The position numbers and the translations under genes were made by a program. Positions 25,156 to 35,776 of a DNA stretch of 35,807 nucleotides are shown in pieces (within the stretch, counting starts at the first letter, position 1; the number at the start of each line of letters is the position of its first letter). Source of the DNA: Gammaproteobacteria bacterium (GTDB lineage: Bacteria > Pseudomonadota > Gammaproteobacteria > Steroidobacterales > UBA11654). The notes beneath the pieces were generated by a model. The model made no database searches, was not told where the DNA came from, and saw only the letters and a list, made by a program, of their open reading frames with translations. Location: NCBI GenBank assembly GCA_029244925.1, contig JAQWQE010000068.1, positions 1-35,807 on the forward strand, in the 5' to 3' direction.

Positions 25156-25848
25156 TTGAAACAAAATGCATTTCAACTTTTTGGCTCTCAACACTTGGTA
25201 GTATTATTCTTATCATTGTTATTTATTTACTTATTCCCAATATTAATTAATAAACATGCTTCAATATTTTTAAAAAATACTATTTCAAAAACATTAGCAA
25301 TTGTAATGATATTGAATGAGCTATCAAAACCTTTCTATAGAACATTCTTTTTCGATGATTTATTAATACAAAGCTTGCCTTTTCATATGTGTAACTTAGC
25401 TTCAATTTTAATGGGTTTATATTTTATAACTAAAAAAAGATTACTCTTTGAGATCAGTTTCTATTGGGCATTTACTGGAGGATTAATGGCTTTAATTACT
25501 CCTGATTTAACATATGCATTCCCTAATAAAGAGTGGTTTCCATTCTTCTTAGGACATAATTTAGCCATTATGAGTGTATTCTATGCAATGTATTGTTTTA
25601 ATGAAAAACCGGATAAGCAATCATTTAAAAAAGTTACTACTATTTCACTATTAACATTACCAGTTATCTACTTTCTGAATTATTCATTAGGCTATCCTGC
25701 TAACTATTGGTATCTAATTAGTAAACCAGAAGCAGACTCTTTGGCTAATTATTTACCTGATGCACCATTCCATATTATTCCTATAATCTTTATTGCTATT
25801 TTTCTTTTTTATCTCATTCAGCTGCCTTTTCGAAACCATAAAAATTAA
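25156..25848 (+). CDS. TMEM164/YwaF-like (TIGR02206) integral membrane protein
   Basis: The 230-residue protein has about six or seven hydrophobic segments. The family's conserved elements are visible: LPFHMCNLASILMG (about residues 75-88), FYWAFTGGLMALITPDL (about 101-117) and FFLGHNLAIMS (about 130-140). Bacterial YwaF-type members have no agreed function; human TMEM164 was reported to be an acyltransferase for ether phospholipids through a conserved Cys, and Cys80 here may correspond. The start is TTG at 25156; the nearby ATG at 25166 is out of frame and no Shine-Dalgarno is present. It replaces dapB, which sits between dnaJ and carA in Pseudomonas-type genomes. Confidence 0.75.
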   Translation: MKQNAFQLFGSQHLVVLFLSLLFIYLFPILINKHASIFLKNTISKTLAIVMILNELSKPFYRTFFFDDLLIQSLPFHMCNLASILMGLYFITKKRLLFEISFYWAFTGGLMALITPDLTYAFPNKEWFPFFLGHNLAIMSVFYAMYCFNEKPDKQSFKKVTTISLLTLPVIYFLNYSLGYPANYWYLISKPEADSLANYLPDAPFHIIPIIFIAIFLFYLIQLPFRNHKN

Positions 25849-25851
25849 AGA

Positions 25852-25880
25852 GTGACATCATCCCAATTTATCTCTAAGAT
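25852..25880 (+). promoter_or_regulatory. Candidate promoter of the carAB operon
   Basis: GTGACA (25852-25857, 5/6) and TAAGAT (25875-25880, 4/6) have a 17-base spacer, with transcription predicted near 25887. It is the only reasonable promoter I see between the membrane-protein gene and carA, and it lies upstream of the terminator-like hairpin at 25906-25939. Confidence 0.35.
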
Positions 25881-25905
25881 ATTACGGGTTCCAACCATTT
25901 TTTCA

Positions 25906-25939
25906 GGAAGAACCTTTTTTAAAGGCTCTTCCTTTTTTT
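25906..25939 (+). terminator. Rho-independent terminator hairpin in the carA leader (attenuator candidate)
   Basis: GGAAGAACCTTT (25906-25917) pairs with AAAGGCTCTTCC (25921-25932) with a single A-C mismatch and a short loop, followed by seven T's (25933-25939). It is a strong intrinsic terminator. It ends 20 bases before the carA start codon, too close to leave room for a promoter after it. It may end the upstream gene, attenuate carAB, or both. GGTTC at 25887-25891 can pair with GAACC at 25910-25914 and might act as an antiterminator. Confidence 0.75.
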
Positions 25940-25959
25940 AAATAAAGGGATATAAAAAA

Positions 25960-27057
25960 TTGACAACAGCAGTTTTGGCACTTGAAGACGGTACCTTTTT
26001 CAAAGGGATTTCAATAGGTACTATTGGTAACTCAATAGGTGAAGTTGTATTCAATACAGCCATGACAGGTTACCAGGAAATTCTAACGGATCCTTCTTAC
26101 CACAAACAAATAGTCACTTTGACATACCCGCATATAGGTAATACTGGAACTAACAATGAAGATTACGAAAGTAGACAATCTTTTGCTGCTGGTCTGGTAA
26201 TAAGAGAGGCCTCAATATTATCTAGTAGTTGGAGAAATCAAGCAAATTTTAGAGATTTTTTAATAAAAGAAAACATTGTTGCTATAGCGGATATAGACAC
26301 CAGAAGATTAACAAATCATATTCGCACAGTAGGGTCATTGGCAGGATGCATTACAACTGATACCAATGATTTCGACCATGCAATAAGCAAAGCAAAAGAA
26401 TTTACTGGGCTCAATGGGTTGGATTTAGCAAAAGAAGTTTCCACAAAAGAAAGTTACGAATTAAAAACTAAACTAAACAATCAAGCCAATAATAATTTAA
26501 CTATTGTTGCTTATGATTTTGGAATTAAAAAAAACATCCTAAATATATTAAGTAAGTATGGTTGCAATGTAATCATTGTCCCTGCGGAAACAAAACCTGA
26601 AGAAGCTTTATCCATGAAGCCAGATGGGATATTTCTATCCAATGGTCCTGGTGATCCTGAACCATGTATCTATGCAATTGAATCCATTAAAGAGTATCTC
26701 AATAAAAAAATACCCATATTTGGTATTTGTCTCGGGCATCAGCTATTGGCGATTGCTAGTGGAGCTAAAACAGTAAAAATGAAATTCGGTCATCATGGTG
26801 CCAATCATCCTGTTAAAGATCTATCAACTGGAAACGTATTGATTACTAGTCAAAATCACGGCTTTACAATTGATGAGAACTCAATACCTTCTAATGTTAA
26901 AATTACACACAGATCACTTTTTGATAACTCAATTCAAGGCATAGAATTAAACGATTCAACAGCATATGGGTTTCAAGGTCATCCTGAAGCAAGTCCAGGT
27001 CCACATGATGTTTCACACTTATTTACAAAATTCATCGAGCTTATGAAAAATGCCTAA
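25960..27057 (+). CDS. carA: Carbamoyl-phosphate synthase small (glutaminase) subunit
   Basis: CarA hydrolyses glutamine and channels ammonia to CarB for carbamoyl phosphate, used in pyrimidine and arginine synthesis. The protein has 365 residues. The N-terminal domain begins [13 protein letters not shown]. The class I amidotransferase triad is C257 in FGICLGHQ, H341 and E343 in [10 protein letters not shown]. The start is TTG at 25960, preceded by a clear AAGGGA about nine bases upstream, and the first residues fit the family. carB overlaps by 8 bases. An attenuator-like terminator lies 20 bases upstream. Confidence 0.97.
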   Translation: MTTAVLALEDGTFFKGISIGTIGNSIGEVVFNTAMTGYQEILTDPSYHKQIVTLTYPHIGNTGTNNEDYESRQSFAAGLVIREASILSSSWRNQANFRDFLIKENIVAIADIDTRRLTNHIRTVGSLAGCITTDTNDFDHAISKAKEFTGLNGLDLAKEVSTKESYELKTKLNNQANNNLTIVAYDFGIKKNILNILSKYGCNVIIVPAETKPEEALSMKPDGIFLSNGPGDPEPCIYAIESIKEYLNKKIPIFGICLGHQLLAIASGAKTVKMKFGHHGANHPVKDLSTGNVLITSQNHGFTIDENSIPSNVKITHRSLFDNSIQGIELNDSTAYGFQGHPEASPGPHDVSHLFTKFIELMKNA

Positions 27058-30000
27058 AAGAGATGATATTCAAACAATTTTAATTATTGGAGCTGGACCA
27101 ATAATTATAGGACAGGCTTGCGAATTTGATTACTCTGGTACGCAAGCTTGTAAGGCTCTAAAAGAAGAGGGCTACAAAGTAGTATTGATAAATTCAAATC
27201 CTGCAACAATCATGACGGATCCAGATAGTGCAGATTCTATATATATAGAACCAATTAACTGGAGAACGGTTGAGAAAATTATTCAGAAAGAAAAACCGGA
27301 TGCATTATTACCAACAATGGGCGGTCAAACTGCATTAAACACAGCTTTAGATTTAGCCAGTAAAGGCATATTAGAGCAATATAACGTTGAGCTCATTGGT
27401 GCTTCAAAAGAAGCTATAGATAAAGCAGAAGATAGAGATCTTTTTAAAAAAGCTATGCAAGAGATAGATATTGATGTCGCTAAATCAGGATTAGCAAACA
27501 ATCTCAAAGAAGCTATATCCTTAGCTAATAATATTTCTTATCCAATCATTATAAGACCTTCTTTTACTATGGGAGGATCTGGTGGAGGTGTTGCAAATAA
27601 TGAAAATGAACTTATTGAGATAGTGACTAGAGGATTGGATCTTTCGCCTACAAATGAAATTTTGATTGAAGAATCATTGATTGGGTGGAAAGAATTTGAA
27701 ATGGAAGTTGTCAGAGATAAAGATGATAACGCAATAATAATATGCTCAATTGAAAACATAGATCCCATGGGTGTCCATACTGGTGATTCAATAACGGTAG
27801 CGCCAGCTCAAACCCTAACAGACAAAGAATATCAAGTAATGAGAGATTATTCCCTTAAGGTACTTCGTAAAATTGGTGTAGATACTGGTGGTTCAAATGT
27901 TCAGTTTGCAATTAACCCTGAAGATGGAAGGATGATCATAATAGAAATGAACCCAAGGGTGTCTAGATCATCTGCTCTAGCTTCAAAAGCTACAGGTTTC
28001 CCAATTGCAAAAGTAGCGGCTAAGCTTGCTGTAGGATATACATTAGATGAGCTGAGAAATGACATCACAGGAGGAAAGTCTCCAGCTTCTTTTGAACCAT
28101 CTATTGATTATGTGGTAACCAAAATACCAAAATTTACTTTTGAGAAATTTCCAAATGCTAATCCAACATTGACAACTCAAATGAAGTCGGTTGGTGAAGT
28201 CATGGCCATAGGTAGAAGTTTTCAAGAATCGTTGCAAAAAGCATTGAGGGGACTTGAGAATGGCAACTATGGTTTCACTGAGATTCCAGATGTAACAAAC
28301 ATTGAAGAGAAAATATCCACACCAACAGCGGAAAGAATATTATATTTAGGACAAGCCTTTAGAGTAGGCCTAACATTGGAGACGATCCATGAACTGACAA
28401 AAATAGACCCATGGTTTCTTTCATACATAGAAGAAATTATTACACTTGAAGAAACCATTAAACAGTTGGAACTCAATACACTTGGTAAAGACTTCTTATT
28501 TAATCTTAAAAGAAAAGGTTTCTCGGACATAAGATTGGCCGAGCTTTTATCTGTTTCAGAACTAGACATTTATAGTTATAGAGAAAAACTAAACATACAG
28601 CCAGTTTTCAAAAGAGTAGACACTTGTGCAGCAGAATTTGAAACTACAACTGCATATCTCTATTCAACTTACGAAGAAGAATGTGAAGCACTTCCAACCA
28701 ATAATAAGAAAATTATGATACTTGGGGGTGGGCCCAATCGAATAGGGCAAGGCATTGAATTTGACTATTGCTGTGTCCATGCCGCTATTGCTGTTAGTGC
28801 ATCTGGACATGAGTCAATAATGGTTAATTGCAATCCAGAAACTGTATCAACAGATTATGATACATCAGACAGACTGTACTTTGAGCCATTAACATTTGAA
28901 GATGTAATGGCTATTGTAAATGTTGAAAAACCAAAAGGTATTATTGTTCAATTTGGTGGCCAAACACCCCTTAATCTTGCTCAACAGCTTCAAGAGGCTG
29001 GGGCTCCTATTATTGGTACATCACCTGAATCTATTGACATAGCTGAAGACAGAGAAAGATTTAAAAAGATTGTCACAGAGTTGAATTTACTACAACCTTA
29101 TAATGAAGTAGCAAAAACTAAAGAAGAAGCAATAAAAAATTCAAAAAAAGTTAAATACCCATTGGTAGTAAGGCCATCATATGTATTAGGAGGGAGAGCC
29201 ATGGATATAGTTTATAACGATCACGAACTGAATAAATATATGAAAGAAGCAGTTAAAGTTTCAAATGATTCCCCAGTTCTACTGGATCACTTTCTTGATA
29301 AAGCTATCGAAGTTGACATAGACGCAGTATCAGATGGTAAAGATGTATTAATAGGTGGGATTATGGAGCATATTGAGCAAGCAGGAGTTCATTCTGGAGA
29401 CTCATCCTGTTCTATTCCACCCGTAACGCTTTCTGTTGAAATTCAAGATCAACTTATAAAACAAATGATTGCATTCACAAAAAAACTTAATGTTATTGGA
29501 CTAGTTAACGCTCAATTTGCTGTGAGAAAAAATAAAATATTTATTCTTGAAGTAAATCCAAGAGCTTCAAGAACAGTTCCATTTGTGTCTAAGGCTACAG
29601 GTAATCAATTAGCAAAAATCGCAGCAAAAGCTATGATTGGAATACCTTTGAGCAAACAAGATGAGACGTTTTCACATACTCCTGGTTTCTACTCTGTTAA
29701 AGGTCCTGTTTTTCCATTTAATAAATTCCCTGACACAGACCCAATTCTTGGACCAGAAATGAAATCTACTGGTGAAGTAATGGGTACAGGTATGAGTTTT
29801 GGTGAAGCTTATATAAAATCTCAATACGCTGCAGGCACTGAAATCCCCTTAAGTGGAAATGTCTTTATTTCAGTCAGAGAACCTGATAAAACAAAACAAT
29901 TAATCAAAATTGCGAAGCAACTACTTAAAAAAGACTACAATCTTTTTGCTACTCAGGGAACTTGTGACTTTCTACTAAATAATAATGTTAAATGCACATT

Positions 30001-30253
30001 TATCAATAAAGTACGTGAGGGTAAACCTCATATTGTTGATATGATAAAGAATAAAGAAATAAATTTAATAATTAATACAACCGAAGGCAAGCAATCCATT
30101 CAAGAATCTTTTTCAATCAGAGCTGAAGCTGTGATTAAGAATGTAACCTATTACACAAGTCTTGAAGCTGCTATTGCAACTATTGATTCATTCGATTACT
30201 TTAATAACATTGATATAAATAAAATACAAAACTATAAATACAATAAAAACTAG
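27050..30253 (+). CDS. carB: Carbamoyl-phosphate synthase large subunit
   Basis: CarB makes carbamoyl phosphate from bicarbonate, ammonia and two ATP. The protein has 1067 residues (1073 in E. coli). It has two homologous ATP-grasp halves: the first begins [21 protein letters not shown] near residue 10, with [11 protein letters not shown] about residues 170-180, and the second begins [20 protein letters not shown] about residue 557, with [15 protein letters not shown] about residue 708. A C-terminal MGS-like allosteric domain (about 935 onward) binds effectors such as UMP and ornithine in E. coli. It overlaps carA by 8 bases; greA starts one base after its stop. Confidence 0.99.
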   Translation: MPKRDDIQTILIIGAGPIIIGQACEFDYSGTQACKALKEEGYKVVLINSNPATIMTDPDSADSIYIEPINWRTVEKIIQKEKPDALLPTMGGQTALNTALDLASKGILEQYNVELIGASKEAIDKAEDRDLFKKAMQEIDIDVAKSGLANNLKEAISLANNISYPIIIRPSFTMGGSGGGVANNENELIEIVTRGLDLSPTNEILIEESLIGWKEFEMEVVRDKDDNAIIICSIENIDPMGVHTGDSITVAPAQTLTDKEYQVMRDYSLKVLRKIGVDTGGSNVQFAINPEDGRMIIIEMNPRVSRSSALASKATGFPIAKVAAKLAVGYTLDELRNDITGGKSPASFEPSIDYVVTKIPKFTFEKFPNANPTLTTQMKSVGEVMAIGRSFQESLQKALRGLENGNYGFTEIPDVTNIEEKISTPTAERILYLGQAFRVGLTLETIHELTKIDPWFLSYIEEIITLEETIKQLELNTLGKDFLFNLKRKGFSDIRLAELLSVSELDIYSYREKLNIQPVFKRVDTCAAEFETTTAYLYSTYEEECEALPTNNKKIMILGGGPNRIGQGIEFDYCCVHAAIAVSASGHESIMVNCNPETVSTDYDTSDRLYFEPLTFEDVMAIVNVEKPKGIIVQFGGQTPLNLAQQLQEAGAPIIGTSPESIDIAEDRERFKKIVTELNLLQPYNEVAKTKEEAIKNSKKVKYPLVVRPSYVLGGRAMDIVYNDHELNKYMKEAVKVSNDSPVLLDHFLDKAIEVDIDAVSDGKDVLIGGIMEHIEQAGVHSGDSSCSIPPVTLSVEIQDQLIKQMIAFTKKLNVIGLVNAQFAVRKNKIFILEVNPRASRTVPFVSKATGNQLAKIAAKAMIGIPLSKQDETFSHTPGFYSVKGPVFPFNKFPDTDPILGPEMKSTGEVMGTGMSFGEAYIKSQYAAGTEIPLSGNVFISVREPDKTKQLIKIAKQLLKKDYNLFATQGTCDFLLNNNVKCTFINKVREGKPHIVDMIKNKEINLIINTTEGKQSIQESFSIRAEAVIKNVTYYTSLEAAIATIDSFDYFNNIDINKIQNYKYNKN

Positions 30254-30254
30254 T

Positions 30255-30731
30255 ATGGAAAGATTCGTGATGACAATAAATGGGCAGTTAGCCTTAAGAG
30301 AAGAATTGAGAACACTCAAATCGGAAGATAGACCGACCATCATAAAAGCTATCGCTACAGCAAGGGAATTTGGTGACCTTAAAGAGAATGCTGAATATCA
30401 TGCAGCTAAGGAGAAACAAAGCTTCGTAGAAGGACGGATTAAAAACATAGAATCTAAATTATCAAATGCTGAAATTATTGATGTAACTACTTTAAATATC
30501 TCTGGTAAAGTTATTTTTGGATGCACTGTGAGTCTTTTAAACCTGGATGATAACTCGAAAATAACTTATAAAATAGTTGGTGAAGACGAATCGAATATAG
30601 AAGAAGGACTTTTGTCCTATAAAGCACCTTTAGCTAAAGCAATTATAGGTAAGAATATAAATGACATTATAGAATTCAATATACAAGATTTTAAAAAGAA
30701 TTTCGAAATACTGAAAATAAAATACATTTAA
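30255..30731 (+). CDS. greA: Transcription elongation factor GreA
   Basis: GreA rescues backtracked RNA polymerase by stimulating transcript cleavage. It has 158 residues, as in E. coli. The coiled-coil tip carries [18 protein letters not shown] near residues 37-54, with the acidic D and E pair that reaches the active site. The C-terminal FKBP-like domain contains [11 protein letters not shown] and [13 protein letters not shown]. The start lies one base after the carB stop. yhbY, which often follows greA, is absent; rlmE comes next after six bases. Confidence 0.97.
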   Translation: MERFVMTINGQLALREELRTLKSEDRPTIIKAIATAREFGDLKENAEYHAAKEKQSFVEGRIKNIESKLSNAEIIDVTTLNISGKVIFGCTVSLLNLDDNSKITYKIVGEDESNIEEGLLSYKAPLAKAIIGKNINDIIEFNIQDFKKNFEILKIKYI

Positions 30732-30737
30732 AATTCA

Positions 30738-31361
30738 ATGGCTAAAGAACATTGGCGACAAAAACAATCACTGGATAAATATTTCTTAGAATCTAAAGCA
30801 AAAGGATTTAGATCAAGGTCGGCATTCAAGTTACAAGAAATTGATCAAAAGTTAAAATTATTCTCATCAAATATATCAATTCTAGATTTAGGCTCAACAC
30901 CTGGCGGATGGAGCCAGTATATTTCAAAAAAAAATCACAAGAAATTAAACATTATTGCAACTGATATAAACGTTATGACTAAAATAAATGGCGTATCTTT
31001 TTTTCAAGGAGATTTCACAGAAAAAAGCACCCAAGAAACGCTTATTAATATGAATAAAAACAACAGATTTAATGTTATTTTATCTGACATTTCACCAAAT
31101 AAATCTGGTAATAAGATAACGGATCAGTATATTTTCTATGACTTAATCTCAAATATCCTTGAATTCTCAAAAATTGCCCTTATAAATGAAGGTAAGATTG
31201 TCATTAAGGTGTTTCATGGGCTAGGATTTGAGGATTTTACAAATGATTGTAGAAAAATATTTGAAACTGTTAAGTTCTTTAAACCGAAAGCTTGTAGAAC
31301 CGACAGTAAAGAAACATACATGATAGCTAAAAACATTAGGTATAATTCAAAAAATGAATAA
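30738..31361 (+). CDS. rlmE: 23S rRNA 2'-O-methyltransferase E (FtsJ/RrmJ)
   Basis: RlmE methylates U2552 of 23S rRNA in the peptidyl-transferase A loop using SAM. It has 207 residues (209 in E. coli). The catalytic tetrad K-D-K-E fits K31 in [10 protein letters not shown]117 in LSDISPN, K157 in IVIKVFHG and E192 in SKETY. The SAM motif reads [11 protein letters not shown] at 50-60, with S-T in place of the usual A-[AP]. No Shine-Dalgarno is evident. It overlaps ftsH by 8 bases at an AATGAATAA junction, the usual rlmE-ftsH pairing. Confidence 0.97.
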   Translation: MAKEHWRQKQSLDKYFLESKAKGFRSRSAFKLQEIDQKLKLFSSNISILDLGSTPGGWSQYISKKNHKKLNIIATDINVMTKINGVSFFQGDFTEKSTQETLINMNKNNRFNVILSDISPNKSGNKITDQYIFYDLISNILEFSKIALINEGKIVIKVFHGLGFEDFTNDCRKIFETVKFFKPKACRTDSKETYMIAKNIRYNSKNE

Positions 31362-33255
31362 CTTCTTCAAAAATGCAATGGTTTGGATAGTACTAGGGTT
31401 AGTGATGCTAACCTTCTTCCAATCCTTTTCTCCCAATGCAATCAGGCAGCAAACAATAGACTACACTACCTTTCTAGAGTTAGTAAGAACTGGAAGTGTT
31501 AGTGAGGTAGTTTTTGAGAACGATGTCATTAAAGCAAAAAAACTTAATGGTGAGAATTTCCTAACTTACAATCCTGAAACAGACAACACTGCTTTGATCG
31601 GGGAACTAAATAAAAGTGGTGTTAGGATTAGTGCTACACCACCCAAAAGCCAAAACCTTTTTATTAGCTTATTGATCAACTCTTTTCCTGTAATTCTACT
31701 GATTGCAGTATGGATTTACTTTATGAGACAAATGCAAGGAGGAGTAGGTGGCGGAAAAGGGGCAATGTCTTTTGGTAAAAGTAAAGCTAGACTACTTGGT
31801 GAGGATCAAATAAAAGTAACGTTTGCAGATGTAGCAGGAATAGAAGAATCAAAAGAAGAAGTTGTTGAGGTAGTTGAGTTTCTTAAAGACCCAGGTAAGT
31901 TCCAAAAATTAGGTGGCAAAATGCCAAAAGGCGTTTTAATGGTAGGATCTCCTGGTACAGGAAAAACACTCTTAGCTAGAGCAATTGCTGGAGAAGCCAA
32001 AGTCCCATTTTTTACTATCTCTGGATCTGATTTTGTTGAAATGTTCGTGGGTGTGGGCGCTTCTAGAGTTAGAGATATGTTTCAAGAAGCTAAATCACAT
32101 TCCCCTTGTATAATTTTTATTGATGAAATTGATGCAGTTGGTCGACAAAGAGGTGCAGGACTTGGAGGAGGGCATGATGAGAGAGAGCAGACCTTAAATC
32201 AATTGTTAGTAGAAATGGACGGTTTTGAAGACAATGCTGGTGTTATTGTTATCGCTGCTACAAACAGACCTGATGTTTTAGATTCTGCTTTATTAAGACC
32301 AGGAAGATTCGATAGGCAAGTAGTCGTTCCACTTCCTGATGTCAGAGGAAGAGAGCAAATCTTAAAAGTTCATATGAGAAAAGTTCCTCTAGATAAAAAT
32401 GTTAAACCTTCAATCATAGCAAGAGGTACTCCTGGCTTTTCTGGAGCAGACCTTGCTAACTTAGTTAATGAATCTGCACTACTAGCCGCAAGAGCAAATA
32501 AAAAACACATAAGCATGGATGATTTAGATAAAGCTAAAGACAAGATAATGATGGGAGCAGAAAGAAGATCTTTAGTCATGAGTGAAGATGAAAAGAAATT
32601 AACTGCATACCATGAAGCAGGTCATGCAATTGTTGGTTTAAGCTTGGAGGATCATGATCCTGTTTATAAAGTTACAATTGTTCCTAGAGGAAGAGCACTG
32701 GGAGTCACCATGTTTCTTCCAGAACAAGATAGATACAGCATGAGTAAGAAAAGATTACTTGGACAAATCACAAGTCTATTTGGAGGTAGGGTTGCTGAAG
32801 AATTAATTTTTGGAAAAGATTCTGTAACAACTGGAGCGTCTAACGATATTGAAAGAGCAACAGAAATAGCAAGAAACATGGTTACAAAATGGGGTTTATC
32901 AGAAAAACTAGGGCCGCTGGCTTACAGTGAAGAAGAAGGAGAAGTATTCTTAGGGAGATCGGTAACGCAAACAAAACAAGTCTCCGATGTAACTGCAAAA
33001 ACAATAGACGAAGAAATTAGGCACATAATTGATGGTACTTATAAGCATGCTACCTTGATCCTAAATAAGAATATAAAACGCCTTCATAAAATGTCTGAAG
33101 CTCTCATGAAGTTTGAAACAATTGAGCAATTACAAATAGAAGACATAATGAACGATAAAGAACCCAGACTCCCTGATGATTGGGATAATAGTGATGAATC
33201 CAATGAAGATAATGATCAAACACCTAATTTAGGTGACCATGCAACTCAACACTAA
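31354..33255 (+). CDS. ftsH: ATP-dependent zinc metalloprotease FtsH
   Basis: FtsH is the membrane-bound AAA+ protease that degrades misfolded membrane proteins and, in E. coli, sigma-32, LpxC and SsrA-tagged proteins. The protein has 633 residues. TM1 is about residues 9-25 and TM2 about 103-123, with a periplasmic domain between. Walker A is GSPGTGKT (198-205; usually GPPGTGKT), Walker B is FIDEID (255-260), the pore motif is MFVGVG (230-235), and the zinc site is HEAGH (420-424). The acidic tail is typical. It ends the carA-led gene run. folP, normally next, is missing. Confidence 0.99.
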   Translation: MNNFFKNAMVWIVLGLVMLTFFQSFSPNAIRQQTIDYTTFLELVRTGSVSEVVFENDVIKAKKLNGENFLTYNPETDNTALIGELNKSGVRISATPPKSQNLFISLLINSFPVILLIAVWIYFMRQMQGGVGGGKGAMSFGKSKARLLGEDQIKVTFADVAGIEESKEEVVEVVEFLKDPGKFQKLGGKMPKGVLMVGSPGTGKTLLARAIAGEAKVPFFTISGSDFVEMFVGVGASRVRDMFQEAKSHSPCIIFIDEIDAVGRQRGAGLGGGHDEREQTLNQLLVEMDGFEDNAGVIVIAATNRPDVLDSALLRPGRFDRQVVVPLPDVRGREQILKVHMRKVPLDKNVKPSIIARGTPGFSGADLANLVNESALLAARANKKHISMDDLDKAKDKIMMGAERRSLVMSEDEKKLTAYHEAGHAIVGLSLEDHDPVYKVTIVPRGRALGVTMFLPEQDRYSMSKKRLLGQITSLFGGRVAEELIFGKDSVTTGASNDIERATEIARNMVTKWGLSEKLGPLAYSEEEGEVFLGRSVTQTKQVSDVTAKTIDEEIRHIIDGTYKHATLILNKNIKRLHKMSEALMKFETIEQLQIEDIMNDKEPRLPDDWDNSDESNEDNDQTPNLGDHATQH

Positions 33256-33313
33256 ATTTACTTATATTTATCAATTAGTAATTACCTAAACTAGATTAAT
33301 TAGGCTCAATGGC

Positions 33314-33319
33314 TATAAT
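33314..33319 (+). promoter_or_regulatory. Candidate -10 element of the glmM-tpiA-secG transcript
   Basis: A perfect TATAAT lies 44 bases upstream of the glmM ATG in the 107-base ftsH-glmM gap. No good -35 hexamer is found 16-18 bases upstream, so it is a weak call. No terminator for ftsH is visible, so read-through is also possible. Confidence 0.3.
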
Positions 33320-33362
33320 GTAGTCCAAATTCACATAATAGTAGGTAAGAAACTTTAATTAA

Positions 33363-34679
33363 ATGAACGTATTTGGAACAGATGGAATTCGAGGAAAAGT
33401 TGGCGATCACCCAATGACTGTCTCCTTTACTTCTGCATTTGCAAGTGCTATCTCTGCGGTTCTGGCACCCACTGGTGGTAAAGTAATTATAGGTAAAGAT
33501 ACTAGAAGATCTGGCTATATGTTTGAATCGTCATTGGAATCAGCGTTTGTTGCCTCCGGTTTAGATGTTGTATTACTAGGTCCACTTCCTTCTCCAGCTA
33601 TTGCAATTTATACAAAAGAAACAGATGCAGATTTTGGAATCATCATAAGTGCTTCTCATAATTCATATGAATACAATGGGATTAAAATAATCAATAGTCA
33701 CGGTGAAAAAATTGATTCCCAATTAGAAAATGAAATTGAAAAAAAATTATTAGATGAACCAATTACAAAAACATCTGAGAATATAGGAAAAGCAACTAGA
33801 TCTGCAGATTCTAGAGACATGTACGAGTCTTTTTTAACAAGTGTATTTAATCATAAAAAAACACTCACTAATGTTAAATTAGTATTAGATTGTTCTAATG
33901 GAGCAGCCTATAAAGTAGCCCCAAGCATTCTTTCAAAACTTGGCGCTGAAATTATTCCAATAGCCTGTTCTCCTAATGGCTTTAACATTAATAAAAATTG
34001 TGGTTCGACAAACCCTGAAAATATTATGAACACTGTCAAAGCATTAAAAGCAGATTTAGGTATTGCTTTAGATGGAGACGCTGACAGAATTCTCCTTATT
34101 GACGAGAATGGTAAATGCCTAAATGGAGACCAGATACTCTACATGTTAGCAATGATAAATAAGGATAAGCCAAACTTCAATTCTAAAGTTGTTGGAACAA
34201 TACTTACAAACTCAGGCCTTGAATCATCATTGAATGATCAAAACATACGGTTATATAGATCGGATGTTGGCGATAAGAATGTTTTAGATATGATGAAAAA
34301 AACTGGATCAATAATTGGCGGTGAAACATCAGGCCACATTATCAATTCTGAATATTCACCCACTGGAGATGGCCTTCTAACAGCGTTATTGATTCTAAAA
34401 GATATGGTGGAAAATAACAGAAAGACTGAAGACCTTCTCTCAGGATTATCTCTCCTGCATCAATTCAATGAAAATATAAATATCGAAGGTAGAAGTATTA
34501 GTGAATCATTGATTCATGAAATAAATACTAAAGCTTCAAAGAGGCTCGAGAAAGGAAGAGTAATCATTAGACTATCAGGTACAGAACCTATTATAAGGGT
34601 AACAATAGAATCGAATGATCAAGATCATTTTAATGATATATTTAACTATATTGAATCAGAATTAAATTCCAATGAATAA
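33363..34679 (+). CDS. glmM: Phosphoglucosamine mutase
   Basis: GlmM converts glucosamine-6-phosphate to glucosamine-1-phosphate for UDP-GlcNAc, peptidoglycan and LPS. It has 438 residues (445 in E. coli). The N-terminus is FGTDGIRG, the phosphoserine loop is ISASHN with S98 as the phosphorylated residue, the Mg2+ loop is DGDADR at 237-242, the sugar-binding loop is GGETSGH, and the C-terminal phosphate loop is RLSGTEPIIRV. It overlaps tpiA by 8 bases. In most gammaproteobacteria folP precedes glmM; here ftsH does. Confidence 0.98.
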   Translation: MNVFGTDGIRGKVGDHPMTVSFTSAFASAISAVLAPTGGKVIIGKDTRRSGYMFESSLESAFVASGLDVVLLGPLPSPAIAIYTKETDADFGIIISASHNSYEYNGIKIINSHGEKIDSQLENEIEKKLLDEPITKTSENIGKATRSADSRDMYESFLTSVFNHKKTLTNVKLVLDCSNGAAYKVAPSILSKLGAEIIPIACSPNGFNINKNCGSTNPENIMNTVKALKADLGIALDGDADRILLIDENGKCLNGDQILYMLAMINKDKPNFNSKVVGTILTNSGLESSLNDQNIRLYRSDVGDKNVLDMMKKTGSIIGGETSGHIINSEYSPTGDGLLTALLILKDMVENNRKTEDLLSGLSLLHQFNENINIEGRSISESLIHEINTKASKRLEKGRVIIRLSGTEPIIRVTIESNDQDHFNDIFNYIESELNSNE

Positions 34680-35436
34680 CATGTACATTGTGGCAAACTG
34701 GAAGATGAATGGTGATCAAATCTTTAATAGTCATTTAATTACCACTATAGAAAAAAATAGTGTTATCAATGATGCTTCTCATATGATCATTTGCCCATCA
34801 ATGCCTTATCTTCAACAAATAAATACTCAAAAACCATCCTATATGATTCTGGGTGCTCAGAATATCTCTCAATATGACACTGGTGCTTATACAGGTGAAG
34901 TTTCTGGAAAAATGCTAGCAGATTTAAAAACAAAATATGTCATTATTGGCCATTCAGAAAGAAGGGAACTCTACAATGAAGACAATAATGTTATTAGAGG
35001 CAAGTTCTCTAAAGCTATCGAGAATAATATTAAACCCATACTGTGTGTTGGTGAAACTATTGAACATCGAAATAATGGTGAAACATTTGATTATATTCAT
35101 TCACAAATAGACGCTGTTATTAGCAGCAATAAATTAGATAATCTAAAAGAATTAATAATTGCCTATGAACCTATCTGGGCTATAGGCACTGGTCAAACAG
35201 CAACTCCAGAAAGTGCAGAAGAAGTACATTCATACATCAGAAATACACTATTAAATACTGATTCGAATTTAGCTGAAAATACACCTATACTCTACGGTGG
35301 AAGTGTTAATAGTGATAATGCTGAAAAACTATTTAAAATGGAAAATATAAATGGAGCTCTGATAGGTGGAGCTTCATTAAATGGCGAAGAATTTTCAAAA
35401 ATTTATAACATAGCAGGGGAACTCACAAATGAATAA
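34672..35436 (+). CDS. tpiA: Triosephosphate isomerase
   Basis: TpiA interconverts dihydroxyacetone phosphate and glyceraldehyde-3-phosphate. The protein has 254 residues. The catalytic residues are K11 in NWKMNG, H94 in GHSERR and E166 in [11 protein letters not shown]; the phosphate-gripping loop 6 and LYGGSVN near the C-terminus are intact. The first ATG overlaps glmM by 8 bases (AATGAATAA); a second ATG three codons on, at 34681, would also work. No separate promoter is evident. Confidence 0.98.
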   Translation: MNNMYIVANWKMNGDQIFNSHLITTIEKNSVINDASHMIICPSMPYLQQINTQKPSYMILGAQNISQYDTGAYTGEVSGKMLADLKTKYVIIGHSERRELYNEDNNVIRGKFSKAIENNIKPILCVGETIEHRNNGETFDYIHSQIDAVISSNKLDNLKELIIAYEPIWAIGTGQTATPESAEEVHSYIRNTLLNTDSNLAENTPILYGGSVNSDNAEKLFKMENINGALIGGASLNGEEFSKIYNIAGELTNE

Positions 35437-35767
35437 TATTAATTCTATTTTACTAAGCTTTCACGTGGGAGTTGCCATCCTTATTGTCATATTAATTTTA
35501 ATGCAAAAAGGAAAAGGTGCTGATATGGGTTCAGCTTTTGGTGCAGGCGCATCAGGAAGTGTGTTTGGCTCTAAAGGTTCAGCAAACTTCTTATCTAGAA
35601 CCACAGCAGTCCTGGCTACCGTTTTCTTTGTAACCAGCTTAACACTTGCATATTTTAATAAAGGAACAGTTGATAGTTCCAGTGTCTTGGATCAAATTAA
35701 CGATAGCAGCATTACTATTGAGAGTGATGAACCTACATTCCTCAAATCACCTATTATCCCAGACTAA
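35429..35767 (+). CDS. secG: Preprotein translocase subunit SecG
   Basis: SecG is the auxiliary subunit of the SecYEG channel. The 112-residue protein has two transmembrane segments (about residues 6-26 and 57-76). Between them is the conserved cytoplasmic loop [26 protein letters not shown] polar C-terminal tail follows. It overlaps tpiA by 8 bases. The tRNA-Leu gene follows after nine bases, which reproduces the secG-leuU arrangement of other gammaproteobacteria. Confidence 0.97.
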   Translation: MNNINSILLSFHVGVAILIVILILMQKGKGADMGSAFGAGASGSVFGSKGSANFLSRTTAVLATVFFVTSLTLAYFNKGTVDSSSVLDQINDSSITIESDEPTFLKSPIIPD

Positions 35768-35776
35768 ATATATTAA

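Noticed and set aside
33285-33304. Short inverted repeat CCTAA-N10-TTAGG after ftsH as a terminator
   Set aside because: Only five pairs, no T-run, and the arms are common in AT-rich DNA.
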